A DNA stretch of 32,081 bases from an uncultured Pelagibacteraceae bacterium (GCA_902592985.1 CACJGR010000013.1:1-32081); one strand, 5' to 3'. Counted from the first letter of the stretch, positions 8,476 to 18,037 are shown. The notes: a model not told the origin generated them from the letters alone. Numbers and translations are program-made.

Positions 8476-9744
8476 TTATGCGGCAGATGTTTTTCCTGTC
8501 TTGTTCTTTATATGATCTTTTGAATGAACTAGAATAGGTTGGGATTGCCCTTTAACTGCACTTATATCAACAATTACTTCAGCAACATTTTCTTGGCTTG
8601 GTAAATTGTACATTGTTTTCAATAAAATTGTTTCTAATATGGATCTTAATCCCCTAGCACCAGTTTTTTTCTTTATAGCTTTAATAGCAATTTCTCTTAC
8701 AGCGTTATCTTTGAAAATTAGCTTTGCACCTTCTAATTTGAATAATTCTTGATATTGTTTAATGAGAGAATTTTTTGGTTCTTGAAGAATTTTAATTAAA
8801 GATTTCTCATCTAAATCTTCAAGCGTTGCAACAATTGGTAGTCGACCAATAAACTCTGGAATTAATCCATATTTTAATAAGTCTTCTGGTTCTAAACTTT
8901 TCATCCATTCTCCAGTTTTTTTATCTTCTGTATTTTTAACTTCAGCACCAAAACCAATTGATGTTCCTTTATCTCTTTGAGAAATAATTTTGTCTAAACC
9001 AGCGAAAGCACCTCCGCAAATAAACAATATATTTGTTGTATCAACTTGTAAAAATTCTTGTTGAGGATGTTTTCTTCCGCCTTGGGGAGGTACACTAGCA
9101 ATCGTACCTTCCATAATTTTTAATAAGGCTTGTTGCACACCTTCTCCCGATACATCTCTTGTAATAGAAGGGTTCTCAGATTTTCTACTAATTTTATCAA
9201 CTTCATCGATATAAACAATTCCACGTTGTGCTTTTTCAACATTATAATCAGCTGATTGTAATAATTTTAAAATAATATTTTCAACATCTTCACCCACATA
9301 TCCTGCTTCAGTTAACGTAGTAGCATCAGCCATTGTAAATGGGACATCTAAAATTCTAGCAAGTGTTTGTGCTAATAAAGTTTTTCCACAACCTGTGGGT
9401 CCCACTAATAAAATATTTGATTTAGCTAATTCTACTGTTTTGCTAGTTTTATTTTCGTAATTTAACCTCTTGTAATGATTGTGAACCGCAACTGATAAAA
9501 CTTTTTTTGCATGTTGCTGTCCGATCACATAATCATCTAATACAGCACATATTTCTTTAGGTGGTGGTAATCCATCTTGATGTTTAACAAGTGTATCTTT
9601 ACTTTCTTCTTTAATAATATCCATACATAATTCAACACACTCGTCACAAATAAATACTGTTGGTCCAGCTATAAGCTTTCTAACTTCATGTTGACTTTTT
9701 CCACAAAAAGAACAGTAAAGAATATTTTTTTTATTAGTTGTCAT
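8476..9744 (-). CDS. clpX: ATP-dependent Clp protease ATP-binding subunit ClpX
   Basis: This 422-residue AAA+ unfoldase feeds tagged substrates, including ssrA-tagged ones, to ClpP. The N-terminal zinc-binding domain has its four Cys at 11, 14, 33 and 36 (CSFC and CDEC). Walker A GPTGCGKT is at 115-122 and Walker B VYIDEVDK at about 177-184. The ClpP-docking loop of the IGF type is present (TSIGFGAEV). It follows clpP on the minus strand with a gap of about 92 bp, the usual alphaproteobacterial order. All key residues are intact. Confidence 0.98.
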   Translation of the reverse strand: MTTNKKNILYCSFCGKSQHEVRKLIAGPTVFICDECVELCMDIIKEESKDTLVKHQDGLPPPKEICAVLDDYVIGQQHAKKVLSVAVHNHYKRLNYENKTSKTVELAKSNILLVGPTGCGKTLLAQTLARILDVPFTMADATTLTEAGYVGEDVENIILKLLQSADYNVEKAQRGIVYIDEVDKISRKSENPSITRDVSGEGVQQALLKIMEGTIASVPPQGGRKHPQQEFLQVDTTNILFICGGAFAGLDKIISQRDKGTSIGFGAEVKNTEDKKTGEWMKSLEPEDLLKYGLIPEFIGRLPIVATLEDLDEKSLIKILQEPKNSLIKQYQELFKLEGAKLIFKDNAVREIAIKAIKKKTGARGLRSILETILLKTMYNLPSQENVAEVIVDISAVKGQSQPILVHSKDHIKNKTGKTSAA

Positions 9745-9836
9745 AAATTATTTTTAATCGAATCAATTCACTCACCATATTACAAATTACTTATAAGAAT
9801 CAAGTATGAGTTGTGTATATAACAATATCTTGTAAG

Positions 9837-10448
9837 TTAAATTCGTTTTTCAACTACTTGATCAATTAAACCAAAATCTTTGGCATCTTTAGGAGTCATA
9901 AAATTATCTCTCTCAAGAGCTTTTTTAATATCGTCCACAGCTTTACCTGTATTTTTAGAATAAATTTCATTAAGTCTTTTTTTTAAAGAAAGAACTTCAT
10001 TAGCATGAATTTCAATATCAGTTGCCTGCCCTTGAAAACCTGCTGAAGGTTGATGAACCATAATTCTAGAATTCGGTAAAGAAAATCTTTTGCCTTTTTG
10101 ACCTGCTGCAAGTAGAAAAGATCCCATTGAAGCAGCTTGTCCAATACATAAGGTTGAAACGTCTGGTTTAATATACTGCATTGTATCGTAAATTCCTAAA
10201 CCGGCTGTAACTAAACCCCCGGGACTATTTATATACAGATAAATATCTTTTTTAGGATTTTCAGATTCCAAATATAACAATTGAGCAGTAACAACAGAAG
10301 CTACACTGTCATTAATTAAACCTACTACAAAAACAATTCTTTCTTTTAAAAGTCTTGAATAAATATCATATGCTCTTTCTCCTTTGCTTGATTGCTCGAC
10401 AACCATAGGAATTAGAGCATTCATGTTTTCAGGTATTTTAATTGTCAT
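9837..10448 (-). CDS. clpP: ATP-dependent Clp protease proteolytic subunit ClpP
   Basis: This 203-residue serine protease forms the double-heptamer chamber that works with ClpX. The catalytic triad is visible as S107 (GQAASMGS), H132 (MVHQPSAG) and D181 (LERDNFM), each offset by four from E. coli ClpP. The oligomerisation segment YINSPGG (about 72-78) is conserved. The short N-terminus ([19 protein letters not shown]) leaves little or no propeptide. It begins about 32 bp after the end of tig. Confidence 0.98.
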   Translation of the reverse strand: MTIKIPENMNALIPMVVEQSSKGERAYDIYSRLLKERIVFVVGLINDSVASVVTAQLLYLESENPKKDIYLYINSPGGLVTAGLGIYDTMQYIKPDVSTLCIGQAASMGSFLLAAGQKGKRFSLPNSRIMVHQPSAGFQGQATDIEIHANEVLSLKKRLNEIYSKNTGKAVDDIKKALERDNFMTPKDAKDFGLIDQVVEKRI

Positions 10449-10480
10449 AATTTGATTCGTTCAACTTATACAACTTGTGA

Positions 10481-11908
10481 TTACTTTTTGCTAACTTTTT
10501 TTGTTTTTTTTGTTTTTGAGGCTATAGATTTGGTCTTTTTTGCTTGCTGGGGTTTTGTTTTTAATTGTGTTTTTTTTATATCATTTTCTTTATGTGAATG
10601 TTTATGAGGATGGCTATGTTCGTTAGCTTCCTTTAAAATTTTTTCAGCTTCATTTTTGGTTATGTTTTTTTTATTGGCTTTAGCTTTGCTTTTAATCAGA
10701 TTTATTATTTTTTCTTCATAAACATTTCCTCTTAAGCTAGCTAAAGCTGATGGATTTTTTTCATAAAATTCCATTACCATTTTTTCTTGACCTGGCATCA
10801 TTCTAATTTGTTTTTGCACTTCCGATTGAATTTCATGTTCTTCAACCTTAATTTTATTTTGTTCACCAAATTCATTTAATATTAATCCAACTTTAATTCT
10901 TTTTTTTGCGATTTCTTCAAACTCTTTTTTCTTATTTTTAATTTCATCTTCTTTCATTCCTTGAGATAAAATTTTAACTTCTTCTTCAATTAAATTTTCT
11001 GGAATCTCATCTACTTTAAACTTTTCAATTTCTTTTAGAATTTGATTCTTTCCTAAAGCGTCTAAAGAATTTTTATATTCATCATTAATTTGTTTTGAAA
11101 TTAATTTTTTTAAATCAATTAAATCTTTTGTTCCTAGGTTTCTTGCAAATTCATCATCGATTTTAATTTCTTTAGCTTTTTTAACTGCTGTAATTTTACA
11201 TACAAAGATTGCTTTTTTGCCAGTTAGTTCTTTTTCAGGAAAATTTTCTGGTAAATTTACTTCAACATTTATTGTTTCATTTTTTTTTACTTTAATTAAT
11301 TGTTTGTCAAAACCTTTAATAAACAAATCTTTTCCAAGTTCTAACTGTGTGTTTTTTCCCTCACTACCTTTAAATTCTTTTCCATCAACTGTTGCTTTAT
11401 AATCAAATATAACAAGATCTCCTTCGTTAGCTACTTTAGCAGGGTCTACCTCAATAAAATTTTTTTGATTTTTTGCAATTTCTTTAATTCTTTTATCTGT
11501 TTCTGCACTATCAATAGTTACGTTATATTCATCAAATTTTATATTTTCGATGGATTTAATTTCAACTTTTGGAAATTCTGTGACTGAAATAATATATTCA
11601 AGATCTTTATCTTCTCCATAGGTTTTTAAATCAATTTTTGGTTGTCCGGCTGGTTTTATTTTGTTTTCGTCTAATGCTTTCGTAGTGGTTTCTTTTAAAA
11701 CTTTATCAAGAACTTCTCCAAAGATTGCTTTTCCAAATTGTTTTTTTAAAATATCTTTAGGAACTTTTCCTGGTCTAAACCCTTTTATGGCTACAGTTTT
11801 TTTAATCTCTTCGTACTTATCATTCATATAAGTACTAATAGTCTTCTTATCTATAAAAACTTTAAGATCTTTATTTAAACCTTTTTTATTTTCTACTGTT
11901 ACTTTCAT
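10481..11908 (-). CDS. tig: Trigger factor (ribosome-associated chaperone) with His/Lys-rich tail
   Basis: This 475-residue chaperone binds nascent chains at the ribosome exit tunnel. The ribosome-binding signature GFRPGKVP is at residues 43-50. An FKBP-type PPIase domain follows (about 160-245), then the helical C-terminal chaperone arms. The last 46 residues are unusual: a His-rich stretch HSHPHKHSH (431-439) followed by a very Lys-rich, low-complexity end. Typical trigger factors are about 430-450 residues and lack such an extension. It is the first gene of the tig-clpP-clpX-lon cluster and starts 11 bp from tRNA-Leu. Confidence 0.96.
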   Translation of the reverse strand: MKVTVENKKGLNKDLKVFIDKKTISTYMNDKYEEIKKTVAIKGFRPGKVPKDILKKQFGKAIFGEVLDKVLKETTTKALDENKIKPAGQPKIDLKTYGEDKDLEYIISVTEFPKVEIKSIENIKFDEYNVTIDSAETDKRIKEIAKNQKNFIEVDPAKVANEGDLVIFDYKATVDGKEFKGSEGKNTQLELGKDLFIKGFDKQLIKVKKNETINVEVNLPENFPEKELTGKKAIFVCKITAVKKAKEIKIDDEFARNLGTKDLIDLKKLISKQINDEYKNSLDALGKNQILKEIEKFKVDEIPENLIEEEVKILSQGMKEDEIKNKKKEFEEIAKKRIKVGLILNEFGEQNKIKVEEHEIQSEVQKQIRMMPGQEKMVMEFYEKNPSALASLRGNVYEEKIINLIKSKAKANKKNITKNEAEKILKEANEHSHPHKHSHKENDIKKTQLKTKPQQAKKTKSIASKTKKTKKVSKK

Positions 11909-11918
11909 AATTACTAGA

Positions 11919-12003
11919 TGGTAGGCGAGAAAGGACTCGAACCTTCACAGCTTGCACTATTGGTTCCTAAGACCAACGCGTCTACCAATTCCGCCACTCG
12001 CCC
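11919..12003 (-). tRNA. tRNA-Leu (TAG)
   Basis: This is an 85-nt class II tRNA on the minus strand with a long variable arm. The anticodon stem-loop TTGGTCTTAGGAACCAA contains TAG, the T-loop is GGTTCGAGTCC, the 5' end is GGGCGAG and CCA is encoded at 11919-11921. It stands alone between tig and the DUF1289 gene, and no fragments of it were seen elsewhere in the window. Confidence 0.95.
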
Positions 12004-12105
12004 ACAAATTATTCAGTTTTATATATGATTGATTATATTTGTCCAATGTCAATAATTGAGATTATATTGAACAATAAAATAGAAATATATAAAAGTTAAT
12101 TAATT

Positions 12106-12354
12106 ATGATTGTTTCTCCTTGTATAAGTATTTGTAAAACTGACCCTCTAACAGGATTTTGTTATGGTTGCGGTAGAAGCAGTAATGATAAAAAAATGTG
12201 GAAAGATGACAAAACAAGTGACGATTGGAAAAAAAATAACCTTTTGGAATTACAAAAAAGACTAAATGGATGGCAACTAGAAAGCTTTAAGGAGTCCTAC
12301 CAACATAAAGTTAAAAATGGTATATCGCTTTTTAATAAAAAAAATCAAAAATAA
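12106..12354 (+). CDS. DUF1289 family small Cys-rich protein (predicted Fe-S)
   Basis: The product is 82 residues. Four Cys near the start (C6, C10, C19, C22 in the pattern CISIC...FCYGCGR) match the DUF1289 family, which is predicted to bind an Fe-S cluster or zinc. After the Cys motif come a Trp-containing segment (MWKDDKTSDDWKK) and a helical stretch with RLNGW, as in the family. The function is unknown. It is the first + strand gene after tRNA-Leu and is followed by a 110-bp gap without recognisable features. Confidence 0.85.
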   Translation: MIVSPCISICKTDPLTGFCYGCGRSSNDKKMWKDDKTSDDWKKNNLLELQKRLNGWQLESFKESYQHKVKNGISLFNKKNQK

Positions 12355-12467
12355 TTGAATTCAAAATTATAATAGTTATTTATTAAATTTAATATTTAAC
12401 TTGTTAATCTTAACTTAAATTTTTATCATAAGTTGATTATCTAATTTAATTAATATACATTTTATTG

Positions 12468-13007
12468 ATGAGAGAACAATTATTTGCCGTCACACAATTG
12501 TATAATAGTGAACAAATAAAAAATATAAACAATGCTATCAATAATAATTTAATAAAAGCTACTGATAATCCAAGTTCAGATTCTATTAAAACATCTCAAG
12601 TAAAATTTGTTAGATTACTTCCATTACAAAATTTAATTGGACCTTTTATTGATTTTTGTATGTCTGCAAATAATTTTTATTATGGATTTGATTTATTTCC
12701 ATTAACATCCAGTAAAATTTTAAACTACAATACTTATAAAAAAGATGAAGAATACACTTGGCATATAGATGCTTCAATGCAATCTCCAATAAGAGATATA
12801 AAATTAACATGTTTGCTAAATTGCTCAGAAGAAAACTATGAAGGTGGTGATTTATATATATTCAGAGACAAAGAAGTTAAAGTTGAAAAGTTTAATCCTG
12901 GAAGTGCCGTAGTTTTTCCTTCTTTTTTAAATCATAAAGTTGAAAAAATTACATCAGGGTCAAGAGCTACTTTAGCTATATGGATGTACGGTCCTAAGTT
13001 TAGATAA
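12468..13007 (+). CDS. 2OG-Fe(II) dioxygenase (PiuC/prolyl-4-hydroxylase-like)
   Basis: The product is 179 residues in the double-stranded beta-helix 2-oxoglutarate/Fe(II) oxygenase superfamily. The iron triad is visible as H99-x-D101 (YTWHIDAS) and H156 (PSFLNHKVEKI). The 2OG-binding Arg is R166 in SGSRATLAIW. The segment GGDLYIF before the distal His is typical of PKHD-type hydroxylases such as PiuC/YbiX. A TTG three bases upstream is in frame, but the ATG at 12468 is the more likely start. The substrate is unknown; iron-related or protein hydroxylation are possible by family resemblance only. Confidence 0.82.
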   Translation: MREQLFAVTQLYNSEQIKNINNAINNNLIKATDNPSSDSIKTSQVKFVRLLPLQNLIGPFIDFCMSANNFYYGFDLFPLTSSKILNYNTYKKDEEYTWHIDASMQSPIRDIKLTCLLNCSEENYEGGDLYIFRDKEVKVEKFNPGSAVVFPSFLNHKVEKITSGSRATLAIWMYGPKFR

Positions 13008-13052
13008 AATAAATCCTTTGTCACAAATATTTTTTAATTTATTTTATTAAAA

Positions 13053-13733
13053 ATGTCTTTTCAATTTAAAACACTCAATAATAAAATAATTAAATGTTCA
13101 AAATGTAAAAGATTGGTTAATTTTAGAAGAAAAATTGCAAAAGAAAAAAGAAAACAATATATAAATGAAAAATATTGGGGAAAACCAATAACTGGGTTTG
13201 GTGATGTTGGTGGCAAAATATTATTAGTTGGCTTGGCGCCTGCTGCTCACGGGGGAAACAGAACTGGTAGAGTATTTACAGGAGATAGGTCTGCAGATTT
13301 TTTATATAAATGCTTATATAAAGCAAAAATGTCAAATCAACCAACTTCGAAAAATAAAAAAGATGGTTTAAAACTTTATAATACCTACGTTACAACAGCT
13401 TTAAAATGTGTACCTCCTGGGGATAAACCAACTTCTTTAGAACTTAAAACTTGTTTTAAATATTTCAAACAAGAAATAGATTTGCTAAAAAATATTAAAA
13501 TTATTGTAGCTTTAGGAAAAATAGCTTTTGATGCTTGTATTCAATTTTATAAAGAAAATTATTTTTTAAAAAATAAAAATTACCTGTTTGCACATTCTGC
13601 TAAATATCAACTACCCGACAAAAAAATATTAATAGGATGCTATCATCCAAGCCCAAGGAATGTTAATACCAAAAGAATCAATCTAAATAAGATGGTAAAA
13701 CTTTTTAAAAATGCAAAAAAAATTATTATTTAG
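13053..13733 (+). CDS. Uracil-DNA glycosylase, family 5 (UdgB-like)
   Basis: The 226-residue product should excise uracil (and in this family also hypoxanthine and related bases) from DNA in base-excision repair. Four Cys suit a [4Fe-4S] cluster: C15 and C18 (CSKC) at the N-terminus, C119 and C134 later. The active-site block LVGLAPAAHGGNRTGRVFTG (about 58-77) and HPSPRNVNTKR (from H198) are the hallmark motifs of the type 5 group. No other UDG is seen in the window. It lies downstream of the dioxygenase gene with a 45-bp gap. Confidence 0.88.
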   Translation: MSFQFKTLNNKIIKCSKCKRLVNFRRKIAKEKRKQYINEKYWGKPITGFGDVGGKILLVGLAPAAHGGNRTGRVFTGDRSADFLYKCLYKAKMSNQPTSKNKKDGLKLYNTYVTTALKCVPPGDKPTSLELKTCFKYFKQEIDLLKNIKIIVALGKIAFDACIQFYKENYFLKNKNYLFAHSAKYQLPDKKILIGCYHPSPRNVNTKRINLNKMVKLFKNAKKIII

Positions 13734-13746
13734 TTCATATAAAAAT

Positions 13747-13887
13747 ATGAAAATTTATTTAATTTGGTTGATTGGGGTAATAATTTGGAATTATGGGGTT
13801 CCGCAAGCAACACCTTTGCAAGATGTATTAGTTGCTGTAGTTTTGTCTTTTTTAAGCATAGGTTTAAGAAAATATTTAAAGTTTTGA
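13747..13887 (+). CDS. Small membrane protein (46 aa)
   Basis: An open frame of 46 residues starts at ATG 13747, 14 bp after the UDG gene, and ends exactly next to the stop of the convergent DUF3047 gene. Two hydrophobic stretches (MKIYLIWLIGVIIW and DVLVAVVLSFLSIGL) are joined by a short polar turn with Pro (GVPQATPLQ), and the end is basic (RKYLKF). Full use of the space between two convergent genes and a membrane-like composition support a real gene. The family is not recognised. Confidence 0.55.
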   Translation: MKIYLIWLIGVIIWNYGVPQATPLQDVLVAVVLSFLSIGLRKYLKF

Positions 13888-14541
13888 TTACTCAGATGAA
13901 AAATAAATATTTTGATAGTAAGAAATAGCTTTTAGTTTAGAGTTATCTGTATCGGTCATTATTGCCACTCCATTCAGCTCCTTAACATCTAAATCGTGTA
14001 ATTTTTTGAAATGTTCTCTAACATTAGCTTTAACTGTTACCCATTGATCATGATATTCTTTAGTTGTTGATAAAACATAATCAATTGATTTTTTTGTGTA
14101 GGGACTTGGCCAATTCTCATCTACAAAATTATTGCTTGAAAAAACATAATTAATTGCCCTATTTGATAAAGCTGTAGCACCTGTTTTTTTTATAACAAAT
14201 ACTCTTGCTGCATAATCATGTCCTTTTTTACTATTTTCAATAATTCCTGATAAATCTTTTTCAACTTTCCATGTAATATTTATAAATGGTGTTTTTAAAA
14301 GATTAATTTTTATTTCTTTTCCAAGTCCAGAAGCCTTTCCTTCGGCTTCGGCTTTTAGATAATTACCATTTTCATTAGAGGCTAAGGTGTATGTAGTTTT
14401 ACCTTTTATTTTTTTCACTTTTAAAATTTTGATTTCTTCTTCGGTAAACTCGAAGACGTTAATTCTTTCTGCTAACAGTGATTCTTGAAAAAAAAAGAAA
14501 AGAACAGCTATAGATGAAATTTTTTTGAACATCCAACTCAT
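13888..14541 (-). CDS. DUF3047 family exported protein
   Basis: The product is 217 residues with an N-terminal signal peptide (hydrophobic core IAVLFFFF, cleavage probably after LLA). An in-frame ATG three codons later (14532) would give the cleaner start MFKKISSIAV. The body contains segments I associate with DUF3047: TPFINITWKVEK, HDYAARVFVIKK, AINYVFSS, and a C-terminal GVAIMTDTDN followed by a beta strand. The expected location is the periplasm. Family members have no assigned function. It is monocistronic and convergent with the small membrane protein gene. Confidence 0.75.
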   Translation of the reverse strand: MSWMFKKISSIAVLFFFFQESLLAERINVFEFTEEEIKILKVKKIKGKTTYTLASNENGNYLKAEAEGKASGLGKEIKINLLKTPFINITWKVEKDLSGIIENSKKGHDYAARVFVIKKTGATALSNRAINYVFSSNNFVDENWPSPYTKKSIDYVLSTTKEYHDQWVTVKANVREHFKKLHDLDVKELNGVAIMTDTDNSKLKAISYYQNIYFSSE

Positions 14542-14640
14542 ATAAACTATCCCAGATCAATTTCAATAAATTATTGAAAAACAAAGTTTAGACAAAATTT
14601 TAACATGCTAAGTTCAAGATTTGATCTTAGATTAGAGGAT

Positions 14641-14847
14641 ATGAAAATAATAATCACATTGTTATCTCTTATTATACTGTCAAGTTGCACTACGCATTCG
14701 GTAAAATTTGGTAAAAAATGCACCAAATTAGCTAGTGATAATACTTATGAGAAATCATTAATTTGGATTGTGGATGAAGGAACTGGAGAAGCATTTCAAA
14801 AAAAGATAAATAAAAAAAATTGTGTACTAAATGAGGAAAAACTTTGA
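14641..14847 (+). CDS. Small predicted lipoprotein (68 aa)
   Basis: The ATG at 14641 gives MKIIITLLSLIILSSC, a lipoprotein signal with lipobox LSSC and lipid-anchored C16. An upstream in-frame ATG (14605) would put extra polar residues before the signal, so the later start is preferred. The mature part is about 52 residues with two further Cys (KKCTK and KKNCVL) that could form a disulfide. The function is unknown. Its stop codon overlaps the TTG start of a following small frame. Confidence 0.65.
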   Translation: MKIIITLLSLIILSSCTTHSVKFGKKCTKLASDNTYEKSLIWIVDEGTGEAFQKKINKKNCVLNEEKL

Positions 14848-14975
14848 GGATAATCACTTTATTTATACTTTTAATGTACTGGTCTGCAATAATTTTAGCC
14901 CCTGTTATAGCTAAAGAACTAAAGCTATCAGAAAAACAATCAATAATTATTCCAAAAACTAAACCTAGAAATTAG
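14844..14975 (+). CDS. Small hydrophobic protein (43 aa, TTG start)
   Basis: A frame opening at TTG 14844 overlaps the lipoprotein stop (TTGA) and encodes 43 residues: a hydrophobic segment (LFILLMYWSAIILAPVIA, ending like a signal peptide) and then a Lys-rich tail. An internal ATG at 14874 is an alternative. The overlap suggests translational coupling with the lipoprotein gene. It has no recognisable family, and a chance frame cannot be excluded. Confidence 0.4.
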   Translation: MRIITLFILLMYWSAIILAPVIAKELKLSEKQSIIIPKTKPRN

Positions 14976-15017
14976 ATCTAACTCGTATCATTATTATCAA
15001 TTTAGTGCATAAATAAA

Positions 15018-16475
15018 TTAACGATTAGCTAATAAATAATAAGTAATAGAAGAAATTAATGCGCCTATCAGCCACGAAAAAGACTGTAAAAATCTTAAAT
15101 CCACATTCCAAATAGTTGATGCGGAAAAAATAAATCCTATAAATAATGAATATATTGCTTTTATGTGCCAGCCACTTGAATAATAATAAGCAGTATTAGG
15201 CAAGGAAGAAAAAATATCTTTATTTACTAATTTTCCTTTTTTAATTAAATAATAGTCAACTATAGCGATACCAAATATAGGGCCAAAAAATGAACCAACT
15301 GTATCAACAAAAGATAAAATTCCTATTTGACTTAATACAGGAACCCAATAAATTCCTATTAAAAAACCAATTATTATTATAATTATTCCTGAACTTTTAA
15401 GATTAAGTATTTTTGGAAAAAAATTTAATAAAGTATTTTGTGATGGAACATAATTTGCAATTAAATTTGTAGAAGCAGAGGCAAATAATATAAAAAATAA
15501 TACAATTATAGTCAAAAAAACATTATCAAATTTTCCAATGATGTCTGTGGGATTAGTTAATATTTTATCAATATTTCCTAAATTCTTATTTAATATAATG
15601 TCAACTCCAATAACTATTAAAACCGAAAATAAAGAAAAAATAATTAAGTTTAAAAATAAACTTAAATTACCTAAATTTAACTCTTTTTCATTTTTTACAT
15701 ATCTTGAAAAATCACCAAAATTTACAATTACAATTGAAAAATATGCAAATATAGTACCCGCTATTGTGATTATTGGTATAATATTTTTTTTAGAAAAAAA
15801 ATTTTCAAAAATTAACAAATCTTTAAATGATTGAGAAACAACATTATAATTTTCTGAAATAATTAATATTAAAAATAAAGACAACCCAAAATAAACAATT
15901 ATAGCTGAAAAGTTAATAAATAATTTATTAAAATTATGTCCTATGCTAAATAAGAAAAATTGTAAAAGTATAGCAATAATAAAAGATGCCCAATCAATAA
16001 TATTCATTTTCAAATAAAAAATTAAAAATATATTCTGGTTTAAAATTGTATTATCAAATAAGTGAAAACCTATGCTTATTAAATAACTAAAAGATTTTGA
16101 TAAAAAATAAGTTTGAACACCAAACATAAAAATGCCTATAATACCTCTAAGTAAAGAAACATACCTTGCTCCATTAACTCCCATAGAAATTCTTAAAAAA
16201 ACTGGAAATGGAATTCCATGTCTTTGAGAAGGTTTACCAATAAGATTTACAAGAATATAAACAAAAAAAGAACCAATCAAACATCCAGCTAAAACAACTA
16301 AAAAATTCAAATTGTAAACTAAGTACAATGAAGTAATAAGCGAAAAACCAATGATACTTTGAATATTATTTCCCCAAAAACAGAAAAGGTCTTTCCAGTT
16401 CCATATTTTATCACTAGGGTTAACTGAAACTATTTCCCAGTTTTGAAGGTCTATTTTGCTATTTTCTTGAATCAC
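15018..16475 (-). CDS. NCS1-family nucleobase:cation symporter
   Basis: The 485-residue product is an inner-membrane permease with about twelve hydrophobic helices. The N-terminal region WNWKDLFCFWGNNIQSIIGF is the NCS1 first-helix signature, and RHGIPFPVFLRISMGVNGA (about residues 90-108) is the conserved loop of the family. The motif NFGDFSRYVK before helix 7 is also typical. Members take up cytosine, uracil, allantoin, hydantoins or thiamine precursors with Na+ or H+. The substrate cannot be told from sequence alone and no catabolic neighbours hint at it. It diverges from the TerC operon across a 217-bp gap. Confidence 0.88.
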   Translation of the reverse strand: MIQENSKIDLQNWEIVSVNPSDKIWNWKDLFCFWGNNIQSIIGFSLITSLYLVYNLNFLVVLAGCLIGSFFVYILVNLIGKPSQRHGIPFPVFLRISMGVNGARYVSLLRGIIGIFMFGVQTYFLSKSFSYLISIGFHLFDNTILNQNIFLIFYLKMNIIDWASFIIAILLQFFLFSIGHNFNKLFINFSAIIVYFGLSLFLILIISENYNVVSQSFKDLLIFENFFSKKNIIPIITIAGTIFAYFSIVIVNFGDFSRYVKNEKELNLGNLSLFLNLIIFSLFSVLIVIGVDIILNKNLGNIDKILTNPTDIIGKFDNVFLTIIVLFFILFASASTNLIANYVPSQNTLLNFFPKILNLKSSGIIIIIIGFLIGIYWVPVLSQIGILSFVDTVGSFFGPIFGIAIVDYYLIKKGKLVNKDIFSSLPNTAYYYSSGWHIKAIYSLFIGFIFSASTIWNVDLRFLQSFSWLIGALISSITYYLLANR

Positions 16476-16645
16476 TACTTTATATTAAACTAATAAAAAT
16501 TACTGTCCATATAGGTAAGCTAACAAATAATGAGATGACGATAGTAAAATGATAGGTTAATTGCTCATGGCCTTAAAAATTTAATATTTATAAAAGCATA
16601 TATAATGCCACTTACCATATTTAAAACCACTAAACTCTAACTATA

Positions 16646-16696
16646 ATGATTGCAGAAAAAGCTCCCGACATGATAATAGAAGGTATCAAGTTATGA
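16646..16696 (+). CDS. Possible 16-residue upstream reading frame before the TerC gene
   Basis: The frame MIAEKAPDMIIEGIKL starts at ATG 16646 and its TGA overlaps the ATG of the TerC-like gene (ATGA). It could be a leader that couples translation to the downstream gene, or chance. I looked for a yybP-ykoY manganese riboswitch in 16476-16692, which often precedes TerC genes, and saw none. The rest of this 217-bp gap holds no recognisable feature beyond the expected divergent promoters. Confidence 0.25.
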   Translation: MIAEKAPDMIIEGIKL

Positions 16697-17268
16697 ATGA
16701 GCCAATAATAATTTTTTTTCAAATTGTGTTAATTGACCTGGTTTTGGCTGGTGACAATGCAATTATTATTGGAATGGTTGCATCTCAATTTAAAGACAAA
16801 CAAAGAAAAAAAATAATTTTTTGGGGAATAAGTGCAGCGGTAGTTCTTAGAATAATTTTTACATTAATTGCAGCATACCTTCTTCAAATAAATGGATTAA
16901 GATTAGTTGGTGGAATTCTTCTTTTGTTTATTGCATATAAACTTTATAAAAATGTCATAAATAATGAAAAAAAAAGTGAGAATAATCTTAAAGTAGATAA
17001 CTCATCATTTTTTAAAGCAATGATAATGGTTATTATTGCAGATGTAACAATGAGCATAGATAATGTATTAGGAGTAGCAGGTGCTGCTAAAAATCATTAT
17101 ATTTTGTTAATATTTGGATTGGCACTATCAATAATATTAATGGCGACTGCTGCAAGTTTAGTTTCTAAATTAATAAAAAAATACAGATGGATTGCTTGGT
17201 TGGGTCTGCTAGCAATACTGGTAGTTGCTATAGATTTAATCTATATTGATTTAATAAATTTCATCTAA
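16693..17268 (+). CDS. TerC/YjbE-family integral membrane protein
   Basis: The product is 191 residues with about six or seven membrane helices. Two internally related motifs carry the conserved acidic residues expected to bind metal: LIDLVLAGDNAIIIG (about 13-27) and ADVTMSIDNVLGVAGA (about 116-131). This matches the YjbE branch of the TerC family, members of which export Mn2+ or protect against metal stress. It is the first gene of a tight + strand operon; the next gene starts 1 bp after its stop. The specific metal is inference. Confidence 0.85.
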   Translation: MNEPIIIFFQIVLIDLVLAGDNAIIIGMVASQFKDKQRKKIIFWGISAAVVLRIIFTLIAAYLLQINGLRLVGGILLLFIAYKLYKNVINNEKKSENNLKVDNSSFFKAMIMVIIADVTMSIDNVLGVAGAAKNHYILLIFGLALSIILMATAASLVSKLIKKYRWIAWLGLLAILVVAIDLIYIDLINFI

Positions 17269-17269
17269 A

Positions 17270-18037
17270 ATGTATCTAAAAAAATATAACTTAAAAAATA
17301 AAATTGCTCTTGTTACAGGCGCAGGAAAAGGTCTTGGAAAAGCGTGTGCTATAGCCCTTGCTGAAGCAGGTGCAAATTTAATAATTATTAGCCGTACTAA
17401 AAAAGATTTGGATAAAGTTTCTAAAATTATTAAAAAATTTAAATCAAAGTGTAAATCTTATGTTTGTGACATTACAAACTATGATGAAATTAAAGCTATT
17501 ATAAATAGACAAGCCAGAATTGATATATTAATTAATAGCGCAGGAAATAATATTCCAGAGTATTTCACTAAAGTTAAAAGAAAAAATATGGAATATTTAG
17601 TTAAAATAAATACTATTGCCTCATTTAATGTTGCACAACTTTGTGCGTTGAAAATGATTAAACTAAGAAATAGAAAAAAAATTGGAGGCTCAATAGTAAA
17701 TATGTCTTCTCAAATGGGCCATGTAGGTGGTCCTAACAGAAGTGTTTACAATATGAATAAATTTGGATTAGAAGGATTAACAAAAGGAATGGCTATAGAT
17801 CTTGCAAAACACAACATTAGAGTTAATACCGTTTGTCCAACATTTGCTGTTACCCCGATGACAAAACAATTTTTAAAAAATAAAAAATTTAAAAAAGAAA
17901 CCTTAAATAACATTCCACTTAGAAGATTTGCTGAAATGTCAGAAATAGCATCAGCAGTTGCCTTTCTTGCTTCAGATGCTGCATCAATGGTTACAGGAAC
18001 CTCTTTACTAGTTGACGGTGGATGGACAGCAAAATAA
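17270..18037 (+). CDS. SDR-family NAD(P)-dependent oxidoreductase
   Basis: This is a classical short-chain dehydrogenase of 255 residues. The Rossmann motif TGAGKGLG (17-24), NSAGNN (89-94, the NAG motif), Ser at about 147, and catalytic Y160/K164 (YNMNK) are all present. The C-terminus SLLVDGGWTAK is typical. The substrate is not determinable; sugar, sugar-acid or acyl-chain oxidoreductases all share this architecture. The gene starts 1 bp after the TerC gene and overlaps the start of the M23 gene by 16 bp, so it is within a four-gene operon. Confidence 0.9.
   Translation: MYLKKYNLKNKIALVTGAGKGLGKACAIALAEAGANLIIISRTKKDLDKVSKIIKKFKSKCKSYVCDITNYDEIKAIINRQARIDILINSAGNNIPEYFTKVKRKNMEYLVKINTIASFNVAQLCALKMIKLRNRKKIGGSIVNMSSQMGHVGGPNRSVYNMNKFGLEGLTKGMAIDLAKHNIRVNTVCPTFAVTPMTKQFLKNKKFKKETLNNIPLRRFAEMSEIASAVAFLASDAASMVTGTSLLVDGGWTAK

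Noticed and set aside
16476-16692. yybP-ykoY manganese riboswitch before the TerC gene
   Set aside because: I searched the gap by eye and found no matching conserved core or stems.
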